The position numbers and the translations under genes are program-made. A stretch of DNA of 22,809 nucleotides from Cylindrobasidium torrendii FP15055 ss-10. Its lineage: Eukaryota > Basidiomycota > Agaricomycetes > Agaricales > Physalacriaceae. Position 1 is the first letter of the stretch, and the number at the start of each line of letters is the position of its first letter. The notes beneath the pieces are model-generated. The model was not told the DNA's origin and did no database searches. It saw only the letters and a program-made list of their open reading frames with translations. The DNA is taken from contig KN880763.1 of assembly GCA_000934385.1 (NCBI GenBank), forward strand, positions 1 through 22,809. The letters run 5' to 3'. Below, piece by piece: positions 8,408 through 18,235 of the stretch.

Positions 8408-11400
8408 TCAAGGACAAAAGGAGCGCGGCGCTGACAAAGTGTGAAAACGGGCAAAGAACGCAGACGCAAATGGGCGAACCTTATTGTAAGGGAGCATATG
8501 AGCAACCTCCTGGTTGGCAATGATTGTATGGGTGACCACAAGAGCGCAAATTACGTTGGATGCTATGAGCGGCACTAACCTGGTTGTGTCGGGGGCGCGC
8601 TCAGTCAGAAAGCCCATGTCGAGGTCGGCATAAACATCTCTCAGACCCGCGACGCGGGGAAATGGATGACACAGAAGAATAACTGGACAAGGGTCTGGTC
8701 CAGTGGATGTGAGGATGTGCTGAATACGAATAGCAATGGGGGCTGCATTGGAGGAAGAGTTTGGAGTAGGGCCTGCCAAAGCATAGGTGCCCGTCCCACT
8801 CTCCTGATAGCGTGCGGAAGCATACTCCCAGCCTTGTAGAATTACATTTCGATATTCTGCGTAGCCGTGGTCGGGAGTCGGGGTCCGGGTTACATCTTCT
8901 ATGGCGCTTTCGAGGTCAAAAGTCGAAGCAAATACTGACGCCAGGCCGCGGACTCCATCGCGAGGCTTGGAGCCATCTTGCACAATACGAAGTCCAAGAT
9001 TGCTTACTTCTTGTTGATGTTCAAACTTGGCGAGTAGCTGCGGGGTGTGCTTCTTAACATCCTCTTCCGACTTGAGGAACGAGAGGAAGGTAGAGCGTTC
9101 GCTGAAGTGGGTAGTCATGGTAGCCTCCATTTCTCCTGCGCGTATCTTAGATGATAGGACTTGTCCTGATGGATGAACGCACCGTGCTTGCGGTTCTTGT
9201 TGGTAGACTGGAGCATGTAGTTGATCCGTTCGAAAGCAGGAATTTGAAATCCATGCGATGGTCCCAAGAAGCCCAGAAAGTCAGGAAAATGACTGGCGAT
9301 GTGATGAATGGGCTTGAGGTAATAATGAGGAAATAACTTCGTAATGGTCTGAAGATGACGGTCCAGGTGTTGGCGGTAGCTGTCGGCATGTCCTTGGGAA
9401 GACGTCCGGTTCACTACCATGAGCATGGCTTTGACCAAGTCTATCATGTTGTGGAGAATAGCTCTGAACCTGGCGTCCCTGTACTCCTTGACTAGAGCTT
9501 TCTCAGAACCCACAGCGACCGCATCCTCCTCCTCGACGGGATACCCCCATAGACGGATGGCAGTAATGGGGAGAAATACCAGGCAGACTAGATCCCATTG
9601 CTCTGCGCTCAGCTTGCCTCGAGTTGGCGTCCCCCAATTGTAAGGAGGACGGTCCACATTCATAGGCAGTATGGCGTTCTGCAGATCCAAACGACTGGCT
9701 TCCATGAAGGACTTTCCAAGTAGATGCTTGGAGAGCGTGGGAGAGGGGACGTGGTACTGCATCTGTACTCTCCACTTTAGCCTTTTTTTGAATAAGAGAC
9801 GCGGAAGGAAGGCTAACCCATGCCCAGAGCTTGTAAATCATCACTTTCTTCGGCGGCTTTCCCTGTTTGTTGCGGCGGCCCTCAAGATCGATTCTGCAAA
9901 CTTGGCACCATCTCTCTAGTTCATCTCGCACCACATTCCTCTTCAGCATGGAGAGGGTAATAGTACCTGTGGTGGAATATTCAGTAATATTTTGGATATT
10001 GCACGATGTAATTTTTACCGTTCTGAAATTTTTCCCAATAAAACTTTTGATCGCGCACAGCGCGTTTCTTCTGGAGGCGGCCTGAACCCGAATCAGATTC
10101 GTCACGGCGTCGTTTCCTAGAAGTGGTAGAATCTGAGGGCGACCCGGCAATGAGTTGTCGACGTCGGGCAATCTCTGCTGGCGGCATAGGTGGACGCCGC
10201 CGCAACGGAGCCTGCGAGCGGGACGATCCACCTTCTTCCATTTCCATGCGGTCGCTGTCCATCTCAGATTCTGTCTCCATTGATGTCTCAGTCAGCAGGG
10301 AGCCGGTAGTAGATGCTGGAGAGGGCGCCCTACGGGGGCTATTTGGGTGATCGAGCTCCTCCTCGTCTCCTGGATTCTCGCGATGATAAGCGGCAGAGAC
10401 GTCCTCATATTCTTCGTCTTGGTCATCCTCCTCTTGATGAGATACCTCTTGAATAATCTCAGCAATGTCAGGCGGGCGGTCGTCAGAGGGGTCATAAAGC
10501 TGCCATGCCATAGTGGGGTTCCCCCGCATCTAACGAAACCCATTTTCAGTGACTATGATTACAAAAACGCGCGCGATGGATCTCACCGCTTCAACCAGAA
10601 CGTTGATAAGGAATGCCTTCCTTCCACCATATTGGAGCCCGTTGTCGAAACAGATCGTGCTCAACACCAGAGTGGTTGCCTTTTGCAAGGTGCCCTGAAT
10701 ATCGCTCTCGGGGAGGTCCCGGCCAGAGAAGGTATTAAGGTAATCCACCACTGGGCGCACTCGACTGACAGGTGCTCGACGAATGCCAAGATCTGGCCGG
10801 ACGCCATCGCTTCCTTCAACAACGACGTTTATTCCGTAAACACGGCGCACTAGATCTTGAAAAATCCCTAACGCTCGAAAATGCATTGGCTCGGGGGGTG
10901 CGCATCGGAGTGAATTCCAATAGGGCAGTTGGTAGAAGGGGGACCAGCGTAGCTGGTGTTCTGCATATATCTCGGCGCGTTCATCCTCGCTCCTGGCGTC
11001 CCTCCATCTTTCTGCAATCCTGCGCATCTGGTCCCAAATGCGAGGAGGCCAACGGCTGCGATCTAGTTCGTGAATATTCTGAATAGCAAGGTTGCAGAGA
11101 GTGCAGAAATGCATCGATGTAGGATTGGAATGACCCAAAATCTCGCGGAGACCCAGCATATCGGCAATAACCATGGCTAGGGCGGCGCGCACAAGAAGAC
11201 CTATGTCAAACGCATGGGTACGCGAGAAGTAGACTCCATCCCACAAAAGTAAAAAGTCGTTCACCACCAGTTGGAGGAAATTATTGATACGGTGCAGCGA
11301 TGGGTTCCCAGGGATCACCCCCAGGAGCAGCATATTCTCAGGCAACCACCGTAGGTGAGGGGGTAGATTTAACAGCACCAAGCAGATACCAGTGGACGAC

Positions 11401-12716
11401 CGGGTCTACAACAATTCTCTGCTTTAGCGCAGCGTAGGCAAGGGCTCCAACCCAACGTGCTTACCTGTTTGGCTTCTCCCATACGAAAGGGATTGAATCC
11501 ATCCAAGCAGATGCCAAATAAAAGATGCAGACTTTGAGAGGGAACGTTCTGGAAGAACGAGGTCTCTCCTACTCCTCCATCGTGGTTACGACCTGGGAAA
11601 GTCCACCAGAAAGGGGACTGGTGAATGTCGTCCATATCGGCGCGCATGTTTGTCTCTTTGTACTGTTCCAAAAGTGCTTCCATTCCGGGTCGAGACAAGA
11701 GTTCACCTATCCAGTCAATGACTCGGCGGTCCACGTATTTCAGTTTCGGCTTGGGGCTGCTGGACGACTCGAACAAAGCTGCACCGCATATATCAGACGT
11801 GGGAGTGTCTTGTGCAGTGCAGGTTTTGGTACATTTACTGCGATCCGGGATCAGAGGATAGAGTGCGTTGCAGGTAGGGCATAGGATCCAATCGCGAAGG
11901 GTAGGCCAGAGATGAAGATCGGTCTTGTAGGTATCAGCGTCCGCTGGAATAACGGCTTCGGGATCCCTTTCTTTTTCAGCGGCCAGCATAAGGCGAGAGA
12001 AGGCCTGAGTGACATGATAACAGTAAAGCCCTAAAAGCAGGATATAGCCATATAGACGGGCGGCCAAGGCGCGCCGACGAGGACGGACAAAAAACTTTTC
12101 TATGGACGGTTCAAGCTTGCCCGTAGATTGGAGATGTGGGAACGTACCCGTGTCGTAGACGGTGTAACCCACCGGTCTGTAGCTTCGTAACCATTCGGAC
12201 TTTCTGATGGCGTGAAGCCGCTGGTGCAGACCGCTGACATATTGCAGATCAGCTGCGGATAGGCCTGAAGTTTGCAAGCGAATGATTTGTTGCTCTAGCG
12301 TCAGAAATTCCTGGTTCCTTGAAGACGATGATAGTCGAAAGAAGTTGTTGGGTGCGTTTGGAGATAGGGATGGAGTATCCGGAAAGTCGTTGGTGGTGCC
12401 GTCGTTCACATTTTCAAATACCAGATGAAAGACAGATTCTTCGATGGAGCGTTCCAGTTGTTGGGCGTACACCTGAAGCATGGAATGGGTGTCCGCCCCG
12501 GATGCTGTGGCCTGGTCTCTTCAAGAGGATCAACGGATGGCGACTTGCGCGAGGCAGTACCCACGTCAAGTCAGATGCTTTGTCCTTGCGCCTTTGCGCT
12601 TGCTGATGTCGGGTGAAGGTGGAATGGGACAGTTCTGCGCCGCCAAAAATGTATTGCCCGGTGGCCTTGTTGAAGTATCTAGATTGGCAACATAGATCGC
12701 AATGGCAAACAGGCAT
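8408..12716 (-). CDS. CACTA-family transposase (Tnp2 / Transposase_21 type), apparently intact
   Basis: Seven minus-strand exons join without a frame break: 12716-12561, 12511-11465, 11405-10587, 10529-10019, 9966-9818, 9762-9183, 9135-8408. Introns are 49, 59, 57, 52, 55 and 47 bp, all GT-AG. The product is about 1329 aa and would excise and insert the element. It begins with a Cys/His-rich motif (MPVCHCDLCC). The Tnp2 core is about residues 380-600: GICLDGFNPFRMGEAKQ (Asp389), LVLLNLPPHLR, ADMLGLREILGHSN (Asp483), FCTLCNL, and PPEPMH (Glu573). Asp389, Asp483 and Glu573 are my guess for the DDE residues. Residues 675-840 are acidic and disordered-looking with a bipartite nuclear-signal-like RKRRRDE...LQKKR. 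The C-terminal half has GKLSAEQW, LFPHYYLKPIHHIASHFPDF and AFERINYMLQ, as in other fungal Tnp2 proteins. No disabling change was seen, unlike its neighbours on the right. Confidence 0.88.
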
Positions 12717-13054
12717 CCTGCTAAATAGTCTTGAGCCAGCTGCCTGGCTCCTTACAATAACATACCTGCTCAAGGGCCCTCTCCAGTGGGTTCACAGTGA
12801 GACTAAGTGAGTACTGGGCGTAGGTTGGAGGCGATAGCTTAGCCCGGCGTCGCGGATTCAATAGCAATATTCAATATCGAATCACAGCTTGATGGCGTCG
12901 ATAATAATAATAATTGATGGCGTGACTCTAAAGAGAATCTGCCGGGCGCTGCCGTCCACTGCCGAGGATCCTTCCCTACGATGGGACTAGCTTTCGACCG
13001 CGCCTCCTTCCAACCCATCCTTGCCCCGCTCCCTGTATGTGTGTATATATAGTG
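12717..13054 (-). promoter_or_regulatory. 5' flank of the transposase gene
   Basis: Non-coding DNA between the transposase ATG and the candidate right end of the element. It contains a TATATATA run at about 13043-13050 close to the end, an (ATA)n microsatellite at about 12900, and two direct copies of TTGATGGCGT. A promoter is expected here by position; no transcription start can be read from sequence. Confidence 0.35.
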
Positions 13055-13189
13055 GGTTATCAAAGTTGGAATAAACCAAGTCAACCCGAGCCCCTCGCCC
13101 CACTCAGACCTGCCGCCCGCCCTTGTTGTCGACCTCTCTCAACCGTTGCGGTCACCTGCATCGTCGCCGTCCTCCCCCGAAGTCGTTGC

Positions 13190-13575
13190 CTACCAGTTCG
13201 GCCATTTCCGCTACCTGACATGGAGCTCATGCAACGGAAGCCCGTACGATATAATAGCAGAATCGTCAGAGCTGAAGGAGAAAGACGGAGGCGCCCATTG
13301 GCGCTGACGACACTGATATCGTAAGCGAGGCCGTCTTCAAGCGTAGTGGAAGGTTCCAGTCTGCAGGTCCTTGATGACGAGTACTTTGTTGCGGCGAACG
13401 CGTCGAACGAAAGCCAGCGTATTCCCATCTCGCGAGATTTCCGGACGAGAGGCGCCAGCAGGGTATTCGTCTACAAGGGTTGTGGCCACTATGTAGTGCT
13501 CTCGAATACGGCATTGATGCCCCTGTGTACATCTGGAAAATGAATGAAACGTCCTTTCCAGCATAGACAACATAT
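13190..13575 (-). pseudogene. Fragment of a TolB/PD40-type beta-propeller (amidohydrolase-like) gene
   Basis: Minus-strand fragments in different frames add up to one blade region of a WD40-like (PD40/TolB) propeller: RPEISRDGNTLAFVRRVRR, then KVLVIKDLQTG, GLAYDISVVSAPMG, and PPSFSFSSDDSAIISY. In fungi this pattern is known from propeller proteins fused to amidohydrolase domains; only the propeller part is here. At least two frameshifts and an in-frame stop break it. A GTAATA...TTCCAG segment at about 13575-13530 looks like a retained intron, so the copy came from genomic DNA, not from a processed transcript. It is flanked by the candidate end of the CACTA element and by the CHD1 fragment, both in the same orientation. 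The family call rests on remembered motifs. Confidence 0.5.
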
Positions 13576-13589
13576 TACCTTCGCCATCG

Positions 13590-14885
13590 CGTTCCTTCAC
13601 ATTGCCTTCTGGCTGGCGCGGCCACCTTCGCCTGTTTGTTTGCGGACAGAGATGGCGGTTGATCCACGTCTACCCCTTCGTAGAAAACCTTCGCAGCCGT
13701 CCGCATACAGTTGCGGAACTCCTCCATTTGCTCCTCTGCCTTCCTGGCGTCTGTTCGTACTCTGGGCGCTCATCTACGGGAACAATCTCGTCCCAATCAA
13801 GGTCCATAGCCGCCATGTCGTTGATGTTCTTGTAATTGGCCAAGAAATCTTCGCCTCCGAGCGATGTCCCGGCGTCAGCGTCCATAGTTTCATGGTCTTC
13901 GGCGCGAGTGAGAATTTCGTCGAGGTCCATCTCGTCGAGTTTCTGGGCTTGGGCCTTATTGTCCTTTTTGAAGCTAGGGTAATGATGAGGCAATGAAGAA
14001 CGGATGCGGGAAAGAGACCTACATATTCTGAGCGCCGGACTTGAGGACTCCGGTCTGGGTGAGATCATCCCTCTTCTGGGTTTCCTTTGACTCCTTGCCC
14101 TTTGCGCTCAAATGGGCCTGCGTGGTATCCATCTGATGGATAACTGGAAGCGAGAGTCGTGAGTTCGGTTGGCCAGTGCGAGGAGGTCAATCACATACTG
14201 GCATACTCAAGAATCATCTTGTTTTTGACCCGCTCCAGAACCTCCTCCTCCACGGCGTCTTTCTTGAAGCCATATACGCCGACATGCGACTTCTGCCTGA
14301 TACGATGAGTGCAAGCCATGGCCTGAAGACCATTTTGCGGATTACAGTCGCTCTAGAAGCGGTAAGTAAATACGGAGAAGCCCGGATGGTAATGCGCCTA
14401 CGTCGAAGATAATAACAATGTCAGCGGTTTCGAGGTTGATGCCGAGGCCACCAGCGCGAGTCGAGAGAAAAAGGCAAAATTCAACGAGCCGGGGGGATTG
14501 AAGCGTCCAATGGAATTCTTGCGCGTTTCTGAGTTGACCATACCGCCCAACCGCACATGGATGTACCCCCGGAAGTTCATGTAGTCGCTGAGAATATCCA
14601 GCATTCGCGCCGTTGACTGAACATCAAAACCCGACGATTGTCCTGGCGCAGGCATTCGAGTAGCTTGTCCAGAAGGACCGTCTTGCCGCTATTGGCGACC
14701 CCTTTCAAAGTATCCTCCTGCGTTGCGCCAGGAACCTCCGCACTGTCGAAGGGATATGGGTAATTCAGGGCCTTCTTCAGCTCCATAGCTAATGAAAGTA
14801 AGTGTCAGTGCGACTTTGATTGAGAGTAGCATACCAATATTCAGCAAGCTAATGTTGTTATTCCCATACCTGGTGAGCCTTCTGA
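13590..14885 (-). pseudogene. Broken fragment of a CHD1-type chromatin remodeller
   Basis: Relic of the C-terminal helicase half and following region of CHD1, a SNF2-family nucleosome remodeller. Reading 14885 to 13590: [82 protein letters not shown], a damaged motif VI ([14 protein letters not shown]1 normally has HRIGQ), [14 protein letters not shown], then KLDEMDLDEILTRAEDHETM and DLDWDEIVPVDERPEY. At least two frameshifts interrupt it, so it cannot make the enzyme. At least four introns survive (for example GTATGC...CATTAG after LLNI, and GTAGGC...TCTAG after IIFD), so it is a DNA-level copy. The N-terminal chromodomains and first helicase lobe are absent: a LINE relic lies where they should be. 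Confidence 0.82.
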
Positions 14886-14889
14886 GAGT

Positions 14890-16440
14890 ACGCGCCGATG
14901 CACTGCGCGTGCTCGACCACGAATCCGCCAGTCCCAGTCTGGCCGCGCATCGGTCATAAATCTGGCGAAGGCAGTGCGAAATGGGTCCTGGATGGGAGCC
15001 CGTTCGCAGTATAGCGCGCTTCATCGTTTCCAGGCGTTCGAAGTTCACAGTCGAATCGACAGCGCCGCCGGTCAAAGGGAACCGTCGAGTCTGTCGAGTG
15101 CACGCCCCTCAGGTCGTGGCTGCCACATAGAAGACCTGAGGGCCACGCGACGCTCTGCCGTTAGGACGTCTCTGTGGACGCGTTGAGGGACTCGGTCCCG
15201 AAGGATGTACGTTCTAGTGTCCAGCGCAATGGTGGGTTGTCGCCGAGCAGCCGACTGGACGGAGCGGATTGCGTCGAGTACATATGTTGGGGTCGTACCT
15301 GCGACGGCAGGCAGCCCAGCAAAGCCCGATGCGATATCTGCGATGCGCAGGTTGAGGTCCGCGGCCCATTTTGCTGCGTTGGCGCAGAATGTCGGCGACG
15401 CGGAGCGCGCGCTGCTTAGGGGGGTGCAGGGAGTTCCAATAGGTAGGCAACGCGGCGTAGGGCGAGGCAGAAGCATCGTACACGGATCTGGTCGATGCCC
15501 GTCTCGGTGTGTAGGATGGCGCGAACTGAGCGGGGACCTAGGTTGAGGATTCGTCACAGAGTCTACGCTTATGCATTGGCGAGTGCTTTGATGGCGTTTT
15601 GGTCCACGTCTGGCATGACCTTGCATTAGGGGTCGCGGAGGGGACGTGTAGAGGCGTAGGGAAAGTTCAGGGAGTATCCGTCCACGTCCGAAAACGGTCT
15701 TTCGATTTGCGTGAAGGAGGAAGATACTCCGTTCCGTGGATCTGAAGGTCGCCCCGAGGGACTGGCGGGTATCGACGGAGGGGATGAGTTTGCTGTCCAT
15801 AGAGAGTTGCTACATGGTGTCGTTATTGGTGGCTCCAAACACCATGACCGCCAATTTCCCACCAATTGCAAGCAGGCGGTTCTCACGACACCCCGCGCTG
15901 AGGCGTCCAAGGCGACGCTGAAGCCCTAGCCACGTAGTCGAGGAGATCGTCTGCGTGTTCCGGGTAGGATATTGCGCAGCCGAGTAGCTTGGCGGCGGCG
16001 TCGTCCAATGGGAGGTCAAAGTCTTTAGGGAAGAGGTTCCAGAGAGTGGGGAAGCAAGGGTCACCCGCGAACACCCCGCGCAGAGGGCGAAATTGCTTGG
16101 ATAGCTCGCCATTCCCGCGCACAACATATGTCATCTTTGCTTATAGCATTCCCAAATTGAAGCGACGGTTGATCATGCCGTTTTGTGCGCGCTTGGTCCA
16201 AGGCAGGTCGGAGTCCTTGCAGGAGAAGGCTGGGAGAAGGTATTTGCCACGTCAATGAATGCGACGAAGAGTGCCTCGGACCGAGCTTGTTCAATGAGGG
16301 CACGCAGGACAAAAGCATTGTTGTTTGCGCGATACTCTGGGCGGAAGCCCTCCAGTGATGGCGGCAGGATGCCAGCGTCGGTGGCGGTGCGTGTGAACTT
16401 TCGGTTGATGATGATTGCCAGGAACTTTAGCTTTAGCCAC
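14890..16440 (-). mobile_element. Decayed non-LTR (LINE) retrotransposon, reverse transcriptase and C-terminal part
   Basis: Minus-strand relic with many frameshifts and stops. From 16440 downwards it reads as reverse transcriptase: RKFTRTATDAGILPPSLEGF, RPEYRANNNAFVLRALIEQA, ALFVAFIDVANTF, then YVVRGNGELSKQF, GVFAGDPCFPTLWNLFPKDF, and the catalytic ADD box as EHADDLL, followed by GGKLAVMVFGA. The C-terminal region (about 15800-14900) is Arg-rich and split over two or three frames. No 5' ORF (gag or endonuclease) and no poly-A tail were seen, so it is cut at both ends. The style (GFRPEYRANNNAF, HADD in place of YADD) is that of elements common in mushroom genomes. The longest single frame (15072-15800) is part of this relic, not a gene. 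Confidence 0.82.
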
Positions 16441-16444
16441 CAGC

Positions 16445-18235
16445 ATGGATAAACAATCCGTAGATCCTACAGCGCTGGAATCCAAAGACAACCTCTCAGT
16501 ATATTACTCTCTTTTCAATCTCTTAACCATAAGGGTGCGCTCCCTAGAGGATCTCCAGGACGGGACAGCGTTCTTCCAAGTTGTACAGAGCATGTCCGTA
16601 CTGCCTGCGCTATGTCGCTTCCATCTAATCAAGACATCCCATTTAGTGATCACTTTGAAAAAGCTAGTTTAGACATAACGCCCACCACAAACCATCTCAA
16701 ATGCATTGCTAATCTGGAGCAACATTTTCGACTCAGTTATGAATTCCTCAGTATGCGCCATCGCAGACCACAGATAGGCAAGAACTTTCCGGATCTAGCC
16801 GCTGTGGCCACTGCCAAAGATCCTCAGTCAGCCTGCGTACTGTGCCATCTTACTTTTCTCTGCTGCTTGGTGTCGCCGGCCAACGAGCGCCTCCGCTCTC
16901 GCGTAGGGGCGTTGACTGATGGGGAACAGCAGGTTATATTCGACCTCTTTGCTTCGGTAAGTCCTGTTATGGGATAATACAAAAAGCCAAGAGCTCAAGG
17001 TTAGATTAGTTGACGGATGAATTGGGTGTTCTTCCGCTTGCTTCCCAGGAATTACAAAATACGGATACGGACCAGAACTTGTGAGTAGAGTTGAGATGCG
17101 CCCAACGCGCTGGTAAATCGTCGAGCCAGGGATCATCGTTTTTACATCTTGGAGCGCGTTCGCAGCGAAGCATACTCTTTTCCAGAGGGTCCAAACATAA
17201 AGAGCTCCCCAATTACAACGACGGACCACCCCTTCGCAGATCACGCCTTTGCCTTGCGCTCAGCAGGGCTTGAAAAAAGGATCAGACAGTTGGAAACCGA
17301 CCTCTCTAAGAGCGAGCGCACGGTGTATGTATTCCCCTGTTAGACATCTCGCCTATTGCTCAAAAGACGTCAGGCTTGCTTATGAAAATGACTTGGAACG
17401 GGCAGCCAACCTCTCAAACCAGCAAGAACAGGATATTAAACGGTGTCAACAGGAGTTAGACCGCTGGAACCGTCGTTCAAAGAGGTAAGAGGTCAATCAA
17501 ATACTCTGCATTATATGTCAAAGACCTCATGGGGTTTTAGCGACGCCGAAAGGATCAAGAACCTCGAAGAGGCTCTGGATGATCTTCGAGATAGGCTTGA
17601 AAAAACCGATGCAGCGAAAATGGTAGGCTTCCTGATGAATGACTTCAATTTGCAACAAGCTAACTCATAGAAAGTCTCTAAAAGAGAATGAGAAGAACCT
17701 TCGGAATGATCTGCGCCAACGGGAGACAGAAATGGCTTCCTTATCTCGTCAGATCAAGCAACATAGCGTCCAACATGGGCAGCTGTCTGATGATCTTCGA
17801 CGCCAAAGAGCTGCCGCCGAACGTCGCAGCCAAGAGCAAGACGATGTAATAAAGGACCTCAGACAGCATATTACTTCGATCACCAATATAGCTACTGCTA
17901 CCACCCAGAGCCTCCAGGACGACTCTTCATCGTACAAAGGCTCACCTTCCCCAGTGCGTATGGACCCGTGTGATGGAAACCTAATGGACACCCTAGCCAA
18001 CGAATTTGGATCCCTCAGAGTTGGTTTGCTGGACGGCAGCATGCCAGAGACGCCTCCAGTCGAATTCGGAAGCCCTATCCGGGTGAACACAGCGCAGGAG
18101 GCCGGCCACAGCGCGGAAGATTTGGGTGTGCACGTCCCCGGCTCCAACCCCCATCAGAACTGGCGCGCAGACTTAACAGAGATGTCTCTTTCCATCCCAC
18201 CGAGCGTCCCAAACTGGTTGGAGCTGTTTGATTAA
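16445..18235 (+). CDS. Hook-domain coiled-coil protein (dynein/endosome adaptor-like), short form
   Basis: Seven plus-strand exons join in phase: 16445-16593, 16647-16956, 17049-17080, 17166-17324, 17374-17484, 17541-17622, 17675-18235, giving 467 aa. Introns are 53, 92, 85, 49, 56 and 52 bp; the first has a GTCCGT donor. Residues 20-165 resemble the N-terminal HOOK domain: VRSLEDLQDGTAFFQVVQSI, a PDLAAVATAKDPQSACVLCH segment, and ALTDGEQQVIFDLFASELQN. Residues 190-360 are coiled coil (LEKRIRQLETDLSKSE, then IKNLEEALDDLRDRLEK, LRNDLRQRETEMASLSRQIK). Hook proteins link dynein to early endosomes in fungi. The C-terminal 100 residues are Ser/Pro-rich, and I see no normal cargo-binding tail; fungal Hook proteins are usually longer. 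The ATG is about 14 bases from recognisable LINE sequence, so the promoter may be replaced. It may be a live truncated copy or an early-stage relic. Confidence 0.6.

Larger units (their letters stand above)
8330..13054 (-). mobile_element. Candidate complete CACTA (En/Spm-like, Tnp2) DNA transposon
   Basis: The transposase gene (8408-12716, minus) is flanked by CACTATAT at 8330-8337 and its inverted complement ATATAGTG at 13047-13054. These ends fit the CACTA...TAGTG rule of the CACTA superfamily and make a compact element of 4725 bp with 78 bp and 338 bp of flank. After 8 bp the ends match only loosely. The expected 3-bp target duplication is absent (AAT on the left, GGT on the right), so the ends may be wrong or the flanks rearranged. 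The larger flank has two direct copies of TTGATGGCGT around an ATA microsatellite (about 12890-12923), which may be subterminal repeats. No other CACTA motif was found between the 95-bp repeat and the transposase stop. Confidence 0.55.

Noticed and set aside
8530..8600. An extra intron near the transposase C-terminus (GTTAGT donor)
   Set aside because: The AACCAG acceptor does not match in phase, while reading through keeps a long protein-like C-terminus.
10347..10853. 168-codon plus-strand frame
   Set aside because: Lies antisense within the transposase exons, has no motif, and is explained as a shadow of the coding strand.
8408..12716. KDZ-type transposase linked to TET/JBP genes
   Set aside because: The conserved blocks fit Tnp2/CACTA, and no TET/JBP-like dioxygenase motif was found in the window.
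12895..12915. ATA microsatellite
   Set aside because: Short and ordinary; mentioned only because it sits between two copies of a 10-bp direct repeat.
15072..15800. 242-codon minus-strand frame as a separate gene
   Set aside because: Its content belongs to the C-terminal region of the decayed LINE; it carries no independent start or domain.
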